Positions 1 through 12,509 of a stretch of DNA of 64,000 bases are shown in pieces. The first letter of the stretch is position 1. Every line of letters begins with the position of its first letter. The notes below the pieces were generated by a model. The model was not told where the DNA came from. It did no database searches and worked only from the letters and a program-made list of their open reading frames with translations. Origin of the DNA: Anopheles merus. Lineage: Eukaryota; Arthropoda; Insecta; Diptera; Culicidae. A program made the position numbers and the translations under genes. The stretch spans positions 19,888,222 to 19,952,221 of the forward strand of contig NC_054085.1 of assembly GCF_017562075.2 (NCBI RefSeq), in the 5' to 3' direction.

Positions 1-449
1 AGATTTGATTGAATTGCTGAGAGAATTCTTTGTATGAAGTTTTTAGACACAACTTAGTTCTTAAAAAATCAATGCAACAATACAACAATTAAAAAAGACA
101 AAACTGAAACAATTGTACCACAAACGTAATAAGGTTGAATCAATTTAAAGGATGATATTAACAAAACGACCAAATTAATTGGGCACTCAACTTTTTCGCA
201 ATAATTTACTAATATCATGGCCATTTTTCAAGCTATACTTACAATTTTGATACCATTCTATAGATATTTTTTCTGATCATGGATTTCTAAAGTGGAAGAT
301 CATATTTTGGACAATATTTTCAAAAATACCATAATTCAAAGTCAAACAAGTGTGAGTGAACTGAACTAATGAAGTAAGTGAGAGCCTCTTGTAATCTAAC
401 ATTCTAATTCTAACATTTTTGTACGAAAGTATGGCCAAATTCAAACTCA

Positions 450-700
450 CAGGGTTTACCTAGCCAATCCGGCATCGTCAAAGCGTTATCCGTCGCCGTA
501 AATACTTTTTCGGGCGACGTAAATCCTCAATTGGGCACTGTCATATCTATTCGGGCCTTATGAAGTACGAATCGGGCAAAGTACAGAATGAAAGCGTCCT
601 ACTCTTCAGGTTATCAAACCGGTGGCTCCGGTGGGTTTGATCCAATAAGATGTTTAAAAATACGTAGTTTGCGTGTTGTTTAACTAAGTATGTATTAATT
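450..700 (+). repeat. Solo end of a MITE-like element (copy A)
   Basis: From CAGGGTTTACCTAGCC onward, about 160 bp match the left arm of the element at 1,286-1,905, and match the inverted right arm of that element even more closely. The match to the right arm continues, with gaps, through AGATGTTTAAAAATACG to about 700. No TA dinucleotide precedes this copy (CTCA instead) and no inverted partner closes it, so it is either a truncated element or one end of a larger composite running to 1,905. Confidence 0.7.
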
Positions 701-1235
701 TCAAATTGTCACTTGTGTTAATCATCAAAAATATTATATTATTTAAACAACGATATTTCAAATATAATCTGGAATTTTGCCAATTATATGATTTTAAATT
801 TGATGATACAGAATTTGATATTTGCGAAAGCGTGTAAGTTAAAGGTAGCTAAATTTTAGCCCCATTAAACGTATTGCACAAGGGGAAAAAATGCTTAAAT
901 CAAATCAAAACGCATACAACGCCGACCACACAAATACTCGGCATGCAAATAATGCAATGCAGCCGGGAGTTGTCGCTGCCGTTTGCAAAAATGCAACGCC
1001 GGTGGAAATTAGATCAACATAAACGCATTCATAGCACCTCGTTAACGTCCCGCAGAGCTTCACTCCTTGTCCCCCAGCCCCTACAATTCATGGCCCCCTT
1101 TCCCCATCAGGCACGCCAGGTCACCTCTGGAGTTGTTGCTTTTGATCCATGTCCGCTAGCAAGCACTTTCACCGACACTGCCCCGTCCGCCGTCCCATTT
1201 CCAATCGGGCGCGTTAGGCGGACTCCAAAACACCC

Positions 1236-1244
1236 TATAAAAGG
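1236..1244 (+). promoter_or_regulatory. TATA-box-like motif
   Basis: TATAAAAGG is a near-consensus TATA box. The sequence 25-35 bp downstream is CT-rich and includes CCCATTCGC, a weak initiator-like stretch. The MITE at 1,286 begins only about 50 bp downstream, so any transcript from here would enter the element. There is no supporting ORF, so this may be chance. Confidence 0.25.
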
Positions 1245-1285
1245 TGATCCCGCTCTCCCCCTCTTCCCCCTCCCATTCGCACTTA

Positions 1286-1905
1286 CAGGGTTTACCTAGC
1301 CAATCCGGCATCGTGGAAGCGTTATCGGTCGCCGTAAAACCTTTTTTCGCGACGTAAACCCTCAATTGGGCACTGTCATTTCTATTCGGGCCTTGTGAAG
1401 TATGAATCGGGCGTAGTACAGAATGAATGCGGCCTACTCTATATTTTCTTGCTTTTTTGTTGTAAAACAATACTTTTTTGCGAGTAGTTTAACTGATCTG
1501 TAAGCAAATTCACTAGTTTGAAGTTAAATTTAAAATAAAAATGATTCAAATTCCTAATTTATTTTTTTTCAATTCAAGCCCGTACAATGCAATTTTATTT
1601 TATATTTTTAAAAAATATTACATGTTTGGTGATTAAATTAGGTTAATATTTTAAAATAATACATACTAAGTTTAACTACATGAAAACTACGCATTTTTAA
1701 ACAACCTAATGGATCAAGTACACCGGGGCCTACCGATTTAACACCTTCACGAGTAGGACGCTTTCATTCTGTACTACGCCCGATTCATACTTCACAAGGC
1801 CCGAATAGAAATGACAGTGCTCAATTGAGGGTTTACGTCGCCCGAAAAAGTATTTACGGCGACCGATAACGCTTTGACGATGCCGGATTGGCTAGGTAAA
1901 CCCTG
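1286..1905. mobile_element. MITE with long terminal inverted repeats and TA target duplication
   Basis: The left end (1,286, CAGGGTTTACCTAGCCAATC) and the reverse complement of the right end (1,905) match over about 155 bp with few differences. TA flanks both ends (1,284-1,285 and 1,906-1,907), as expected of a TA-targeting DNA transposon derivative such as the Tc1/mariner or m2bp-type MITEs. The 620-bp element has no transposase ORF; the centre is AT-rich. A single-ended relative lies at 450, and a similar end occurs at 14,432. Confidence 0.82.
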
Positions 1906-2896
1906 TATGACACATTTCGGTGTCTCCCGTTACATACCCCGCCCCCCGCTCCCCTGGGGCCAATCTCGCCGGAAATGGTGAATCAAGTGTCAACATAAAA
2001 GCAGTCACACATACACCTATATATATATATACATTGGTTGACAGAAACGGCTTCTACCTCACACACAGCCACACAACCAACAACACAGGCACTCGATGCA
2101 GCGAAACGGGAACCGATCCGATTTAATAGCGTCGAATGACTGTGACCTCCTCTTCCAGTGCCCTTTTCCCTATTTGGGATACGCTAACGGCCTGGCGGGC
2201 TGCTGGTGCAACGTGTGAGCGGCGCGCATGTAAATTTTCCATCCAAAAAGGTGTCATTTATCAGGAAAAGTGGTTAGCATAGTTGCACAATGGATAGAGA
2301 AAAAGTTTCCTTTTTTTTTAGTTTTCATTCATTGATTACAAGCATTTTTTTTTTCGCTTAATCTAACATTCAATATCTTAAATGCTTTTGCATCACACGA
2401 GAGAGCATACACACGCACCATTTGCCACCAAAAGGGGTCCCCCTCCATTAGAGGGCATCGATGTTGATGAGTGTGATGCGTTGAAAAGGTGCTTCTCCCA
2501 TTCGCTTGGCGCATGTTTTCCATCAGCGCCTCCCGAAAGGTTGTCGAGACTTAATTTATGTTAAAAATATGAGCAGTGATCTTTGACATCGTTCATCCGT
2601 AGGGGGGTGGGTTGGGATGGCAAATGATGAGATGAGATGATGAAAGAGAACGATGGTGGAAAAATGGCCGAAGAGCTTGCCAGTTATCTAACGCCCGCGA
2701 TGAATGGTTGAAGATTACCCGTCGAAAAAGAGTGGATAAAGCTTTTTTATGATGAACGGAAATAAAAATAGCTCTAAAATATATTTAAACCTAGCGGGGT
2801 CAACTTTTATCCAGCGGTCTTTTATAAGGTAGTGAAACTAATCGAATCAAGTTGATTTTCGTTGGCATTATTTTTGTTCCTTCCTTGACGTCGTAA

Positions 2897-3340
2897 CTAG
2901 TGCTGGGTTTCATGAATCTTTCGTTGAGATTCATTCGTATGAATCTTCCGTGATGAGTGATTCGAATCAAGAGTCTAATCTTCAAAGATTCATCATGCAA
3001 GATTCATGGATTTTCAAAGAATCAATAATATCTAATGATTCACAAATCTTCAAAAATTCACGAATCTCTAAAGATTCACGAATCTTCATAGATTCATGAA
3101 TCTTCGAAAAATCATGGATCTCTAAATGTTCATGAATATCTAAATAGATCTCTAAGGCTCTAAGGTCTATTAAAATTCATATATCAACAGGGATTCATTA
3201 ATCTTTAAAGATCTATGATTTCCAAAATATTGAAATTGATATTTGAGACTCATGAATCTTTCCAACCGCGATAGTTGCATTGAATCATTCCAAAGATTCA
3301 ATCAGATCCATTAATCTGAATCATATTTACCCAACACTAG
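2897..3340. mobile_element. MITE-like element made of GATTCATGAATC units
   Basis: The ends CTAGTGCTGGGT and ACCCAACACTAG are inverted repeats with one mismatch. The 6-mer TCGTAA directly flanks both sides (2,891-2,896 and 3,341-3,346), which looks like a target-site duplication. The 444-bp interior is a degenerate array of palindromic units such as GATTCATGAATCTTC. No protein is encoded. A 6-bp duplication is unusual; an 8-bp hAT-type duplication with decay is possible. Confidence 0.78.
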
Positions 3341-3574
3341 TCGTAATGTCCTACGCAGGTGCATGCCGGTCTTGTCTAGACGCCCAAGGCTTTACATCCC
3401 GATAATTTTGAGACTAGAAATCATTTTGCAAGATGATTTTAGACAACACAGATATGCCTGTGTGTTTAACATTATTTTAAACATATTTTTACACACTTTG
3501 TTTTCAAATATGGAAAATGTAAGAGTTAGTTTTGCGAATTAGTTAGAATTGTTGGAGAGTTTAACGACACTAGC

Positions 3575-3700
3575 CAGTCTTTTTATATGGAGTTTAACAG
3601 TTGGTGACTGAAATCATGTCAAGAACCCATACAAAACTACACGGGAAACTATCCAGATACCTTAGATTTTCATACTAGATTATCTTAACGTGAAAATAAA
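3575..3700. repeat. Dispersed repeat fragment (copy 1)
   Basis: The stretch around TATATGGAGTTTAACAGTTG, continuing through TGAAATCATGTCAA, recurs at 37,615-37,740 with about 80% identity by eye. The partner lies next to the tandemly duplicated element at 37.7-38.5 kb. No terminal repeats or duplications are visible here, so the family is unknown. Confidence 0.55.
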
Positions 3701-4178
3701 CGGTAACAAACGCCGATTCGTCGTAGGCTCCATCAGGTAAGCTCATCTGTGATTTTTATTATTATGATTACTTTTAATTTTGTTGCTGAAACATACATTT
3801 TGTCAAGAAAAGTTAAAAACTGTTGGATTATATATTTTTGAAATTTATTGAAATTGCTTGTGGCAATACGATCGATAGAGAAAATCTAATATAAATAACT
3901 GTAGCTTCCCAATTCCAGTCCTGAAGAACATACCACAAAATACCAAATCAAAAGAGCCCACTTATCACGGCACACAACTCTGTCAGTGGCATTATGACAA
4001 TGGAGCACAAAATGCTGATTTGCTTCCGGTAGCGCCGCCGACCGATCGACGAAGCCCAAAAAGTGTTCGAAACACGATTGGCTCCAAAAAAAAAAACGGA
4101 TGAACAAAACGACACCCCGAAACTACTGACTGTCTCAAGAAGCTGACCGTCTGGGACCAAATATGGTCCGGTAGCATT

Positions 4179-4183
<5 letters not shown>

Positions 4184-4276
<93 letters not shown>

Positions 4277-4277
4277 T

Positions 4278-4338
<61 letters not shown>

Positions 4339-4357
4339 TGTGTGTGTGTGTGTGGTG

Positions 4358-4437
<80 letters not shown>
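4184..4437. repeat. GT/CA microsatellite, 254 bp
   Basis: This is an almost uninterrupted run of GT dinucleotides, broken only by several single extra G bases (GTGTGGTGTG). The three long Cys-Val ORFs it produces are artefacts of the repeat. Its length suggests a highly polymorphic, Z-DNA-prone site within the Dip2 intron. Confidence 0.97.
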
Positions 4438-4439
<2 letters not shown>

Positions 4440-7400
4440 GGTTTTATTTATTTGCTAAACCGAGCATTGCCCAATCGTAGCGATAAACAGGCCTGCTGTG
4501 GGAGCCCATTCCATCGTGTATTGTTGACCCTTTGGCACAACGACACAACAATTACCTCCCGTGCAGGAATAGGCTGATCTTCAAACAAATTTCACTCTCT
4601 TTCGCTCTCTATCCCTTTGCTCAATTTAAAAGAAAAATGCTTTCTTTGCTGCTATGTATGTTATAGCCAACCCCCACACACGGCCACAATCGGGACGGTT
4701 GATTGGTAATGAAATATATTTGGATAACAGCCACTGCATACTGCCGCATGTTTTGGTGCTGTCGGGTCACACACAGACAGAGACAAGCACCCATATAAGC
4801 GTTACAATATCGGCGGAACCGTTTCGGAATCTACGGAAGAGGAAAAGCAAGCCCTTTTTCGGGTTTGTTTGGCTTATGATAATAAAAAAATGGAGTTTTT
4901 TTGTTGAAGCTTCTCATCTCCTTCTGGGAACGAATTGCGATAGTTTAGCGGTCCCTTGAGGCACGAAGATTACCACAAATGCGCGGTGGTACAGGAAGGG
5001 AGGGGCGCTTATGGGAAATTTATCTTCCCTGCAGTCAGAGTTTGCGATTAGCGATATTCGTTCGCTTCCTTGTGTTTGTATATCGCGCGCACTGGGGGCA
5101 TCATGTCGTTGACAGGGGAAAATGATATTTTGGCTCCGTATGGGTTTCTGGCATTATCAGATGGGGTTTGTTAGGTTAAAGATAAGGCGTTTGGTGAAGC
5201 AAAAAAAGATAGCCTGAGCAAGAAAAAAATACAATTAAAATAAAACATTTACATAACTAGTGAAATAAAAAAAGGGTTCAAGTTTATTTTCCAAAATTAT
5301 TCAAATGGCATAACCCAAGTGCATTTAAATTTTATATTTGTGCGCTAGAGTGAATGAAAAAAAAGAAAAAAAAGATCGGTTGTAAATTATTTATTTAACA
5401 TTGTAATAATGAATGAGCTGCTGATGTTTACACTCCCGTGAGCCTGCCCCAAACCGTACATTGATCACGATTAAATGCGTAATTTAAAACGAATTGCCAG
5501 TTCCAGCGTATGATAACGTCACGGCCGATGTACACAAAAAAGGGTAAAAATGCATTTTCCAACTGAACTATGACTCATCAATATTAAATGAGATTTAAAA
5601 AAAAACATGCGAAAAACACTCGCTGCCGTACAACACCGTAATGACTTCATCATTCTACCTTGGAACACACACAGGTACAGACGGTCGACAAAAATCAATT
5701 CCCATCTCGTTGTGTAGGTTCGATGTAGATTGAGTGCGGTTGCAGTTTACTTGAATGTGCAATCTGCCCCTCCATAGCTTCATCATGCTTCCAAAACGTT
5801 AAACATGGCGCAGAGCAGATCGATTTGATTTTAATTCCACCGTTTTTTTTTACGTTTTTTTCCTATTTGCTCTACCTTACTGTATCCATCTAAGAAAGTT
5901 AACGACGAGGAAGTAAAACCAAACCATCATGGAAGGAGAGTGGAAGACGGGGCACTATGTGCCGAGTGAGATTCGTGATAACTTTATGAAATGCAATAGG
6001 AAAAAAGCGCATCCCCGCAATTACACAATCCACCGCACTGGGCACGGCAGCGCCGACGACGGCAAAGACGGTTCGCGCCCCACTGATGCACACACACACA
6101 CACACACACGGACAGTGCTCTCGCGAAAAGCAATTATCTCAATAACACGGTTCAGTAAATATTCATTTCTCCAATTATCCCCCCTGCTCCGTGATGATAG
6201 ATCATGCGCCCGGTGCTTGCGCCCGGACACCCCTGGACACACGGAGCGCGGGGCAGCAGCGATAGTATTATAGCCGAACGCCATGCGATGAGCCGTGATA
6301 AACACACTCGCGCCCCAATCATATTGGCACGATGCCGTTACGCGGTTTAAATCCACCGCCCGGCGATAATCCTTGCATCATATCAAAATGTAAGCGAAAG
6401 ATGCGAAGTGTGCAAGCAAAAAAATAATCAAACAACCCCTAAAAGAGGAGCAGCGAAGCCAAAATCGCAATCACCTCTTATCGGGTAGGTGTGTGCTTCA
6501 TAGGGGGAGAAGTGGAGGTTATATCTCCGCGCCGAATAAGGTGAATTTTGTACTGAATTCTACGAAACCAACGTCCCAAAAGGGTTCAAGTTCAAAGAGC
6601 TTTGAGATAAACGATTTATGGATCACAAACTTTCAATTCTTCCCTGAAAAAATAGGGACATACAATAAACATTGTTGCAATATTCGCTTTTATTCAACCG
6701 ACGCTAGAGTCGTCACGTTCTCATAGCCGCGCGGAGAAAAAAAAACAAAAAACGATGTCTGACAACTTATCAATGAGAATGCATCGACGCATGATATCAT
6801 CGTTTCCCTTGGCTTTTTTTGTGTGTGCAACACGAGCTGATTGTGCAAATTGCTTGCAGTTAAGCTTCGGCTTATCGGTGCCCCAGCTGCGAATGACGAA
6901 CGTTGGAGCTGGGGAAAAAGGTTAGGTCATCAAAATAAAGTACAGTAAAAAGTAGAATTCGAATTATAGAGGTTTAGAAGAGAAACGTATTGCCTTCACA
7001 GAAAATTGAAAATGTAAAACACTCTTTAATAAGAAAAAATGTATTGCATATAGCAGTAAAAACCATATTATTGCCGTTTTAACACTGTTTAGTACTCAGG
7101 ATCAGAATTAGAGTGATACAATCATAAACGAGAGGATAAATGATCCAACGGAACAAATAGCGGTTTCAACCGCACTGAATAGGTTCTACTAAATAGCAGC
7201 ATGCACAAGCGCATCGCCTTTTACAAAGCAGGACTGCGATAGAAATCTCATTTTCGAAAACGGATTAAATCTTTTTCCTCATAATAATAGTCCCTCACTT
7301 ACAGAGGAGTTTGCCATCTTTTCAATGTTGCAAAACTGGTAACTGTAAAATGTCACTTGAGCCGTCCTATCGAAGTAGGAAATTGTGAATGTGTTACTAC

Positions 7401-8431
7401 GGGTTTGACCCTAAATTGAGTATGAGATGTTGAAAACATTTTGGAGAATGGGAATATGATGTATATCCTCTCTATATATTCCGGGAAATCATTCAGTCAA
7501 AACTTGGCTTTTTCTGGACCTTTTACATTAATTTAGTAAATTCATACTAAACTGATTGACTATGAACACAGCCATCAACACAGTCAAAGCCTTTTTTCAG
7601 ACCTCAATTTCATGGAAAGTGATAGGAAAATATGAATGTGAGGGGTTAAGAACCTCTTTAAGGGCATATTTTTAGGGTTAGAAAAAGATTTCTTTCAAAA
7701 TTGATCATTAAATGCGATAGCAAATCATATTCTAAATTTGAGCTATCCTTCATATATTCACCACTGATTGAGATAAACATTGTGGAACATTAAGGATTGG
7801 AAGCAAACAAGACCCCGTTTTCTCACCAAACAAAACGGATTTCAGAATTCAGATGTGCTTCAATTTGTAGCTAAAGTTGTTCGACATTTACAAAAAGGCA
7901 GAATAAGAAGAACAAGAAGAAGAAGGAAAAAAACATTTGCCATACATCCTTGTAGTTCATGGGAAATAAAGATGCATTCTCAGCACGGTGTCACGGTACC
8001 TCAGGCCAGCCAGCCAGCATGAAGAATTCCTTCAAGTGCTTCGCTAATAAGTCCGGATCTTGCATTACAACAAATTCACACATACACTACACCGTCACCG
8101 CCGCCAGCACAAGGTCTCCCCCCCCTCCCGGAACGTATTTTGCGCGTTACGCGTTAAGAATCTGTGCACTCATCAACTTTTTTCGCTGATCTGCAGAGCC
8201 GGACCAACCTGACCGGTGCGCCGCATTTCTTCAAGGTAAAACCAATAAACGTCCCCAACATCGCACCAACTGCTAATGCTGTCTGAGTGTATGTGTGTGC
8301 GCACCCTCAAGGATACAGACACCTAAAAGAAAGAAACACTCACACAAACGCCCCGAGCTGACCCAGCTGCTGCTGCTGCTCTAATCGGGTTGTCCACCCG
8401 GTGTAGGCTCGGTGGACCGCATACGAAACCA

Positions 8432-8480
8432 AGTGCGTACCACCATCACCATCATCATCATCATCATCATCCATCGCGCG
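8432..8480. repeat. (CAT)n trinucleotide run
   Basis: A short CATCACCATCAT run encodes polyhistidine in one frame and polyisoleucine in another. It creates the overlapping ORFs of 133 and 190 residues seen here. The nearby GGAT tetranucleotide run at about 8,868-8,888 is of the same nature. No gene is supported. Confidence 0.9.
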
Positions 8481-11099
8481 GTGGTGTGTCAGAGAGGAAA
8501 TTATTATGTTGCTTCAGTGTCGGCGGCTCCAAGGGGCCACTCACTCGACTCCGCAACGGAATTGCCTTCAACTTTTTTTTTATTATTATGGATGCTGCTG
8601 GCTGGCAGGTTCGCGCGATCTGTCGAATACGATCACAGTCACATTACCCGGCCGACTCCAATGGGTTCGTTTTGGGGCAGGTGGTCGGGTCCCGGCAGAC
8701 ACCGAGTAAATGGCCTCCGGACGTGCAGCACACTACTGTTTGGTGCTGCTGCCGTGGGACGAATGCGCACGCGTACCGCTCAAACGTGTGATGCTGCGGA
8801 GGGAATCACACTACCACCACTACCAAACAGACACAGCGAAAGGTTAAAAGATGACGACAATGAGACGGATGGATGGATGGATGGATGGAAACACCGAGTG
8901 TGTGCCTGCAAAAATCTAGAAGAGCCCACTCAATTCCCGCCCGTCCGTAGACGGCTCGCTGGCGAAGGATGCTGCTGCTGCTAAGCGCGAGACTGGTCGT
9001 TGGCAAGACGACAATAACGACGATAATGCAGCCCCGAGACAAGACGTGTGTGTTATGCTGTGTTATGCGCCCGCTGCGAAGGGTTTTGCTCTCTATTTCC
9101 CCCATTTTAAGCTCATCGTTGCGACGACGGACGACGAAGAGACCGTTCGTGCACTGCACACACAGAATCTTCTCTCGTCGTCTTCATCTTCCGCGTCAGA
9201 CAAACAGTCATTATCGCAACAATCTTACCCTGTGTGCTCTCCTTCCTTCCAATGCGTCTTCGCTGCAACTCATTGTGTGTTGGAGCCTTTTGCGGAAAAC
9301 AGCATACCATAGCAATTGCATCTGCCGTAAGGTTTCTGGCTGTCTGTGTGTGTGTGTCTGTGTGTTGTCTGGGGAGTTTTCGGTGTGGACACGCCACAGA
9401 GGGATGCACTCTTTCGCAATGGAACCAGACTCGGGGAGGCAATGTTTACCCATCGGTGCACTTCGCTCCTTCTTAACTAGCAGACAGCAAGAGTGTGGGA
9501 GATGGGCGACTGTTTTGACGCAGCAGTTCAGTGGTTGATGATTTAGTCCGGTGTACAGTGGAAGTAGATACGTTTTAAAATAGATATCGGTTGACCTTTG
9601 AATAGGTGAAAATTTTGTTTTTTTCAGAGATGATTGACGCTATTTGTAGACGAATTTAAGCTTCAAAGCTAATTAAATTTATCGAAAATTTCAATGGAAA
9701 TTCATTGGGCAGTTCTTTGTGTACATATTTCAAGATTATTTTGCTACTTTCGATTAGTACAGGAAGATAAATTTCTATTAAAAGCTTAGATCCTTTGATC
9801 TTATGACAGTAAGATCCTTTAAAACCTTTCAGATCCTTTAAAAAAGGGTGTTGAAGCATTAAATTAATCAGATTCTACTTCACAAACGATTATTCACACG
9901 AGGTAGCAAAAGAAAGCATTCGTGTTTCATATAAAATGCTTCCTAGCACTGGAGAGAGTTCGCCCCAAGATGAGTTTGCATCATTCCGTCTCTCTGTCAA
10001 TACTTCCAAAACGCCTCAGGACACACTCCTCAATCCTTTCCTTTCATCGCGAGCGCGAACCAACTACAAACTCTACCGACACGAAGAACGGGACAGACCA
10101 TGGTGACGGTGACCTTTGCGCTTCCTGCTTTTCGCACATCTCGCTACAGACTCCAATTAGAGAGTTATGTTTACGGCTGCCACGCTACGACACTGCGAAG
10201 GGGGGGAAGCACTTTTGTTCTCAACAATTTCCGGCCACAGCGCGATTTTCCTCCGCTGCAACCAACACCGTACCATTGCTCCACCGTTTGGGGTGCAGTT
10301 TTCGTCAAGTGGTGGAGAAGTTTGCGTAGAATGTCATCTCATCTCGAGTGGTTGGTGGACGCATTTTGTAGAGCAGGCGGCACAGCAGAGCATGGCATCA
10401 CAGCTTACAGCTTAAAAAGCGAGAATATGAATTCCTATTCCGAGGATGTTGCTTCCTTCGCTTCAGTCGAAAAATTGCAACCCCAGCGGGAATGTTTTTA
10501 CATAGTTGGTAAATATTTTTGAAAGCGAAGATGAAATTTTTAAATTTTTAGCTCATCAATTTTGAAAGATAGTCATAATACTCAGTAACAATTTTATGAT
10601 ATAACATGTAGAGCAACCTACTTATATTCTTTTGATGTAATAGAGGTCCTGTGCCTTTTGAATTCGTCTAGTCCATTCGTCTAGTCATTTCTAGTCTATT
10701 TTGGACATCAAATCAAATATTTATTAAAGAAAAAACAAATACTAAGGAACAATAAAAGCTAGGAAAAACATCTTTGATTTTGTATTTTTTGTAATTCATG
10801 AACTTTGAAGTAAAAATATTAAAAACATATGAAGAAACTAAAACACAATTATTAACTTTTAAGGAACTTTGAGCAGACTTCTCATGCATGTTATAGTATG
10901 CATAATGTCTTTGAGTGACTTGATTATTTAAGACAACGTTTTATACCGCATTGCTTAGAATTGCGAATACTTAACGCATTGTTGGCATGTCATATTGTCC
11001 AACTATTTAAAATTTAATCTGACATATCCCTGCATAAATCACTTATCCCAAGCACTAGAACCTATGCTTTTGAAGACAAAATTATTGATTTTACTCGAA

Positions 11100-11220
11100 A
11101 CTTTGCAATCAAGAAATTGCTAGGATATTTTGATTCATATTCCGTACAGTTTGGAGCTCATGTTTCATATTACGAACGGTTTGGTTCAAATTCCGGACAG
11201 CCTCAAAAGTTCGTCTACTA
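11100..11220 (+). repeat. Degenerate tandem of a ~30-bp unit
   Basis: The motif TTCATATTCCGTACAGTTTG is followed by TTCATATTACGAACGGTTTG and then by a partial third unit (AAATTCCGGACAG). The copies are diverged. This is likely a small satellite-like remnant in the Dip2 intron; no function can be inferred. Confidence 0.5.
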
Positions 11221-12139
11221 TCTTCACATTCACATACACACTACACTGTTTTAGTTAATCACTTCTTATAAGGTCCGAACAACCAATTTCAAAAATCAGA
11301 GCACAATATGATAAAAAACGCTGTTGTTTTCACGTTGATAATAACTTCTAAAAATTGATTCCGATAATTCAACGCATCTGGACCAGAGAAACCAGGAATT
11401 GTAGTGAAGTCGGCATTGGCCAGGGATTGGATATGAAGAAATTCAATAAAAACATGCTTTAAGTCCGGAGTTTGAAGCTGTCCGTAATTTCAATCAAACC
11501 GGTACCGTCTCTCATCATAAACAAATCCTCAAGGATACATTTTTTAAAACATATCAAGGACACTCAAGTGTCGTTAGAATCAAACACAATTGTAAAACGC
11601 AATGTAAAAGCATTCCATCAATTTGCATAATTCGGCAGACGATCAAGCCGATACACATTCTGCACAGATGCAAACTTGCAAACTAAGCAAAGCAGAAACT
11701 GAAACAAAAAAAAACCGGAAAGAAAAAGTGAAAACGACTACCGGCGAAAATGAGCAAAATGACAGTAGTGGTGAGAAGTAGAAAAAAAAAACATCAGAAC
11801 ACGAACACCACAGCAACTTTTTTTTGTTATTCGGTCGCTCAAGCCAGACGAGAAAATAGGAAAATCCCATTCACCACCAAAAAGGATCAGTCGCTCTCTC
11901 GCTCCCAAAACGGCGACGTGGTGAAAATGTACTCTCTCTCCTCTCTCTCTGTATTTTCCTTTACTTTTTCACCACCCAGGATACATTTTCACCTCCCCCG
12001 TTCCTAGCCTGCTTTGCTAGTTGGGAGTTAACAGTGAAACAAGTGCTCCGGCGCCCGGTTCCAATCTCGCAGGTCCTTGGCACTGCTTAAACGCACACAG
12101 CTACAGGAAGGATACCGTCCCGCAAAAAGGGGATGGACA

Positions 12140-12264
12140 AGGGTGGCTATGATTTTGCAGGAGAGAGTGAGAAAGAGAACAGGCGAGAGAGAGAGAGAGT
12201 GTTGCCGGCACTGGGAGAACCGCTGAGCAAACGAGAGGCAGAGAGAGAGAGAGAGAGAGAGAGA
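12140..12264. repeat. GA-rich tracts in the Dip2 intron near the first exon
   Basis: Several GAGAGAGA tracts lie 250-370 bp downstream of the Dip2 start codon (minus strand). In flies such GAGAG clusters are bound by GAGA factor and mark paused promoters, so they could be regulatory here. They could equally be plain microsatellites. Confidence 0.6.
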
Positions 12265-12509
12265 AACAAAAGTTGACACTAAAATATCGATCCGTCTGCA
12301 AATTTTCTCCCATGACACACGCACACACACACACATACACACCTGAAAGGACCGCTTTTCCCTGGTATGATGGGCAAGGATTTTCGGCTCCAATTTCGAT
12401 CAGGGTTTGTGATTATACTTTTACAATTTAAACGAAAATAAAAGCTACATTTGTTCTTCTATTAAAATATAAAATCGAAAAATCGACCAAACAACTGCCC
12501 CATCCTTAC

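Larger units (their letters stand above)
1..12509 (-). other. Dip2: Dip2 first coding intron (partial; runs off the left edge)
   Basis: The donor of the Dip2 first coding exon is seen at 12,509-12,508 (GTAAGG on the minus strand), and no second exon (the family continues with a segment like DITQKGYEKKR) was found to the left. At least 12.5 kb of intron therefore lies in the window. It contains the MITE-like elements at 1,286-1,905 and 2,897-3,340, the GT microsatellite, and AT-rich sequence. No open frame here shows splice signals plus coding character; ORFs up to 190 residues near 8.4-9.5 kb are mostly translated trinucleotide and CA/GT repeats. The inference depends on the exon assignment, which is strong. 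Confidence 0.8.

Noticed and set aside
4184..4480. Three overlapping Cys-Val repeat ORFs
   Set aside because: Pure translation of the GT microsatellite in all frames; no flanking coding signal.
8390..9538. Cluster of overlapping plus and minus ORFs of 80-190 residues
   Set aside because: They are driven by CAT, GGAT and GT repeats, overlap on both strands, and show no splice sites or recognisable domains.
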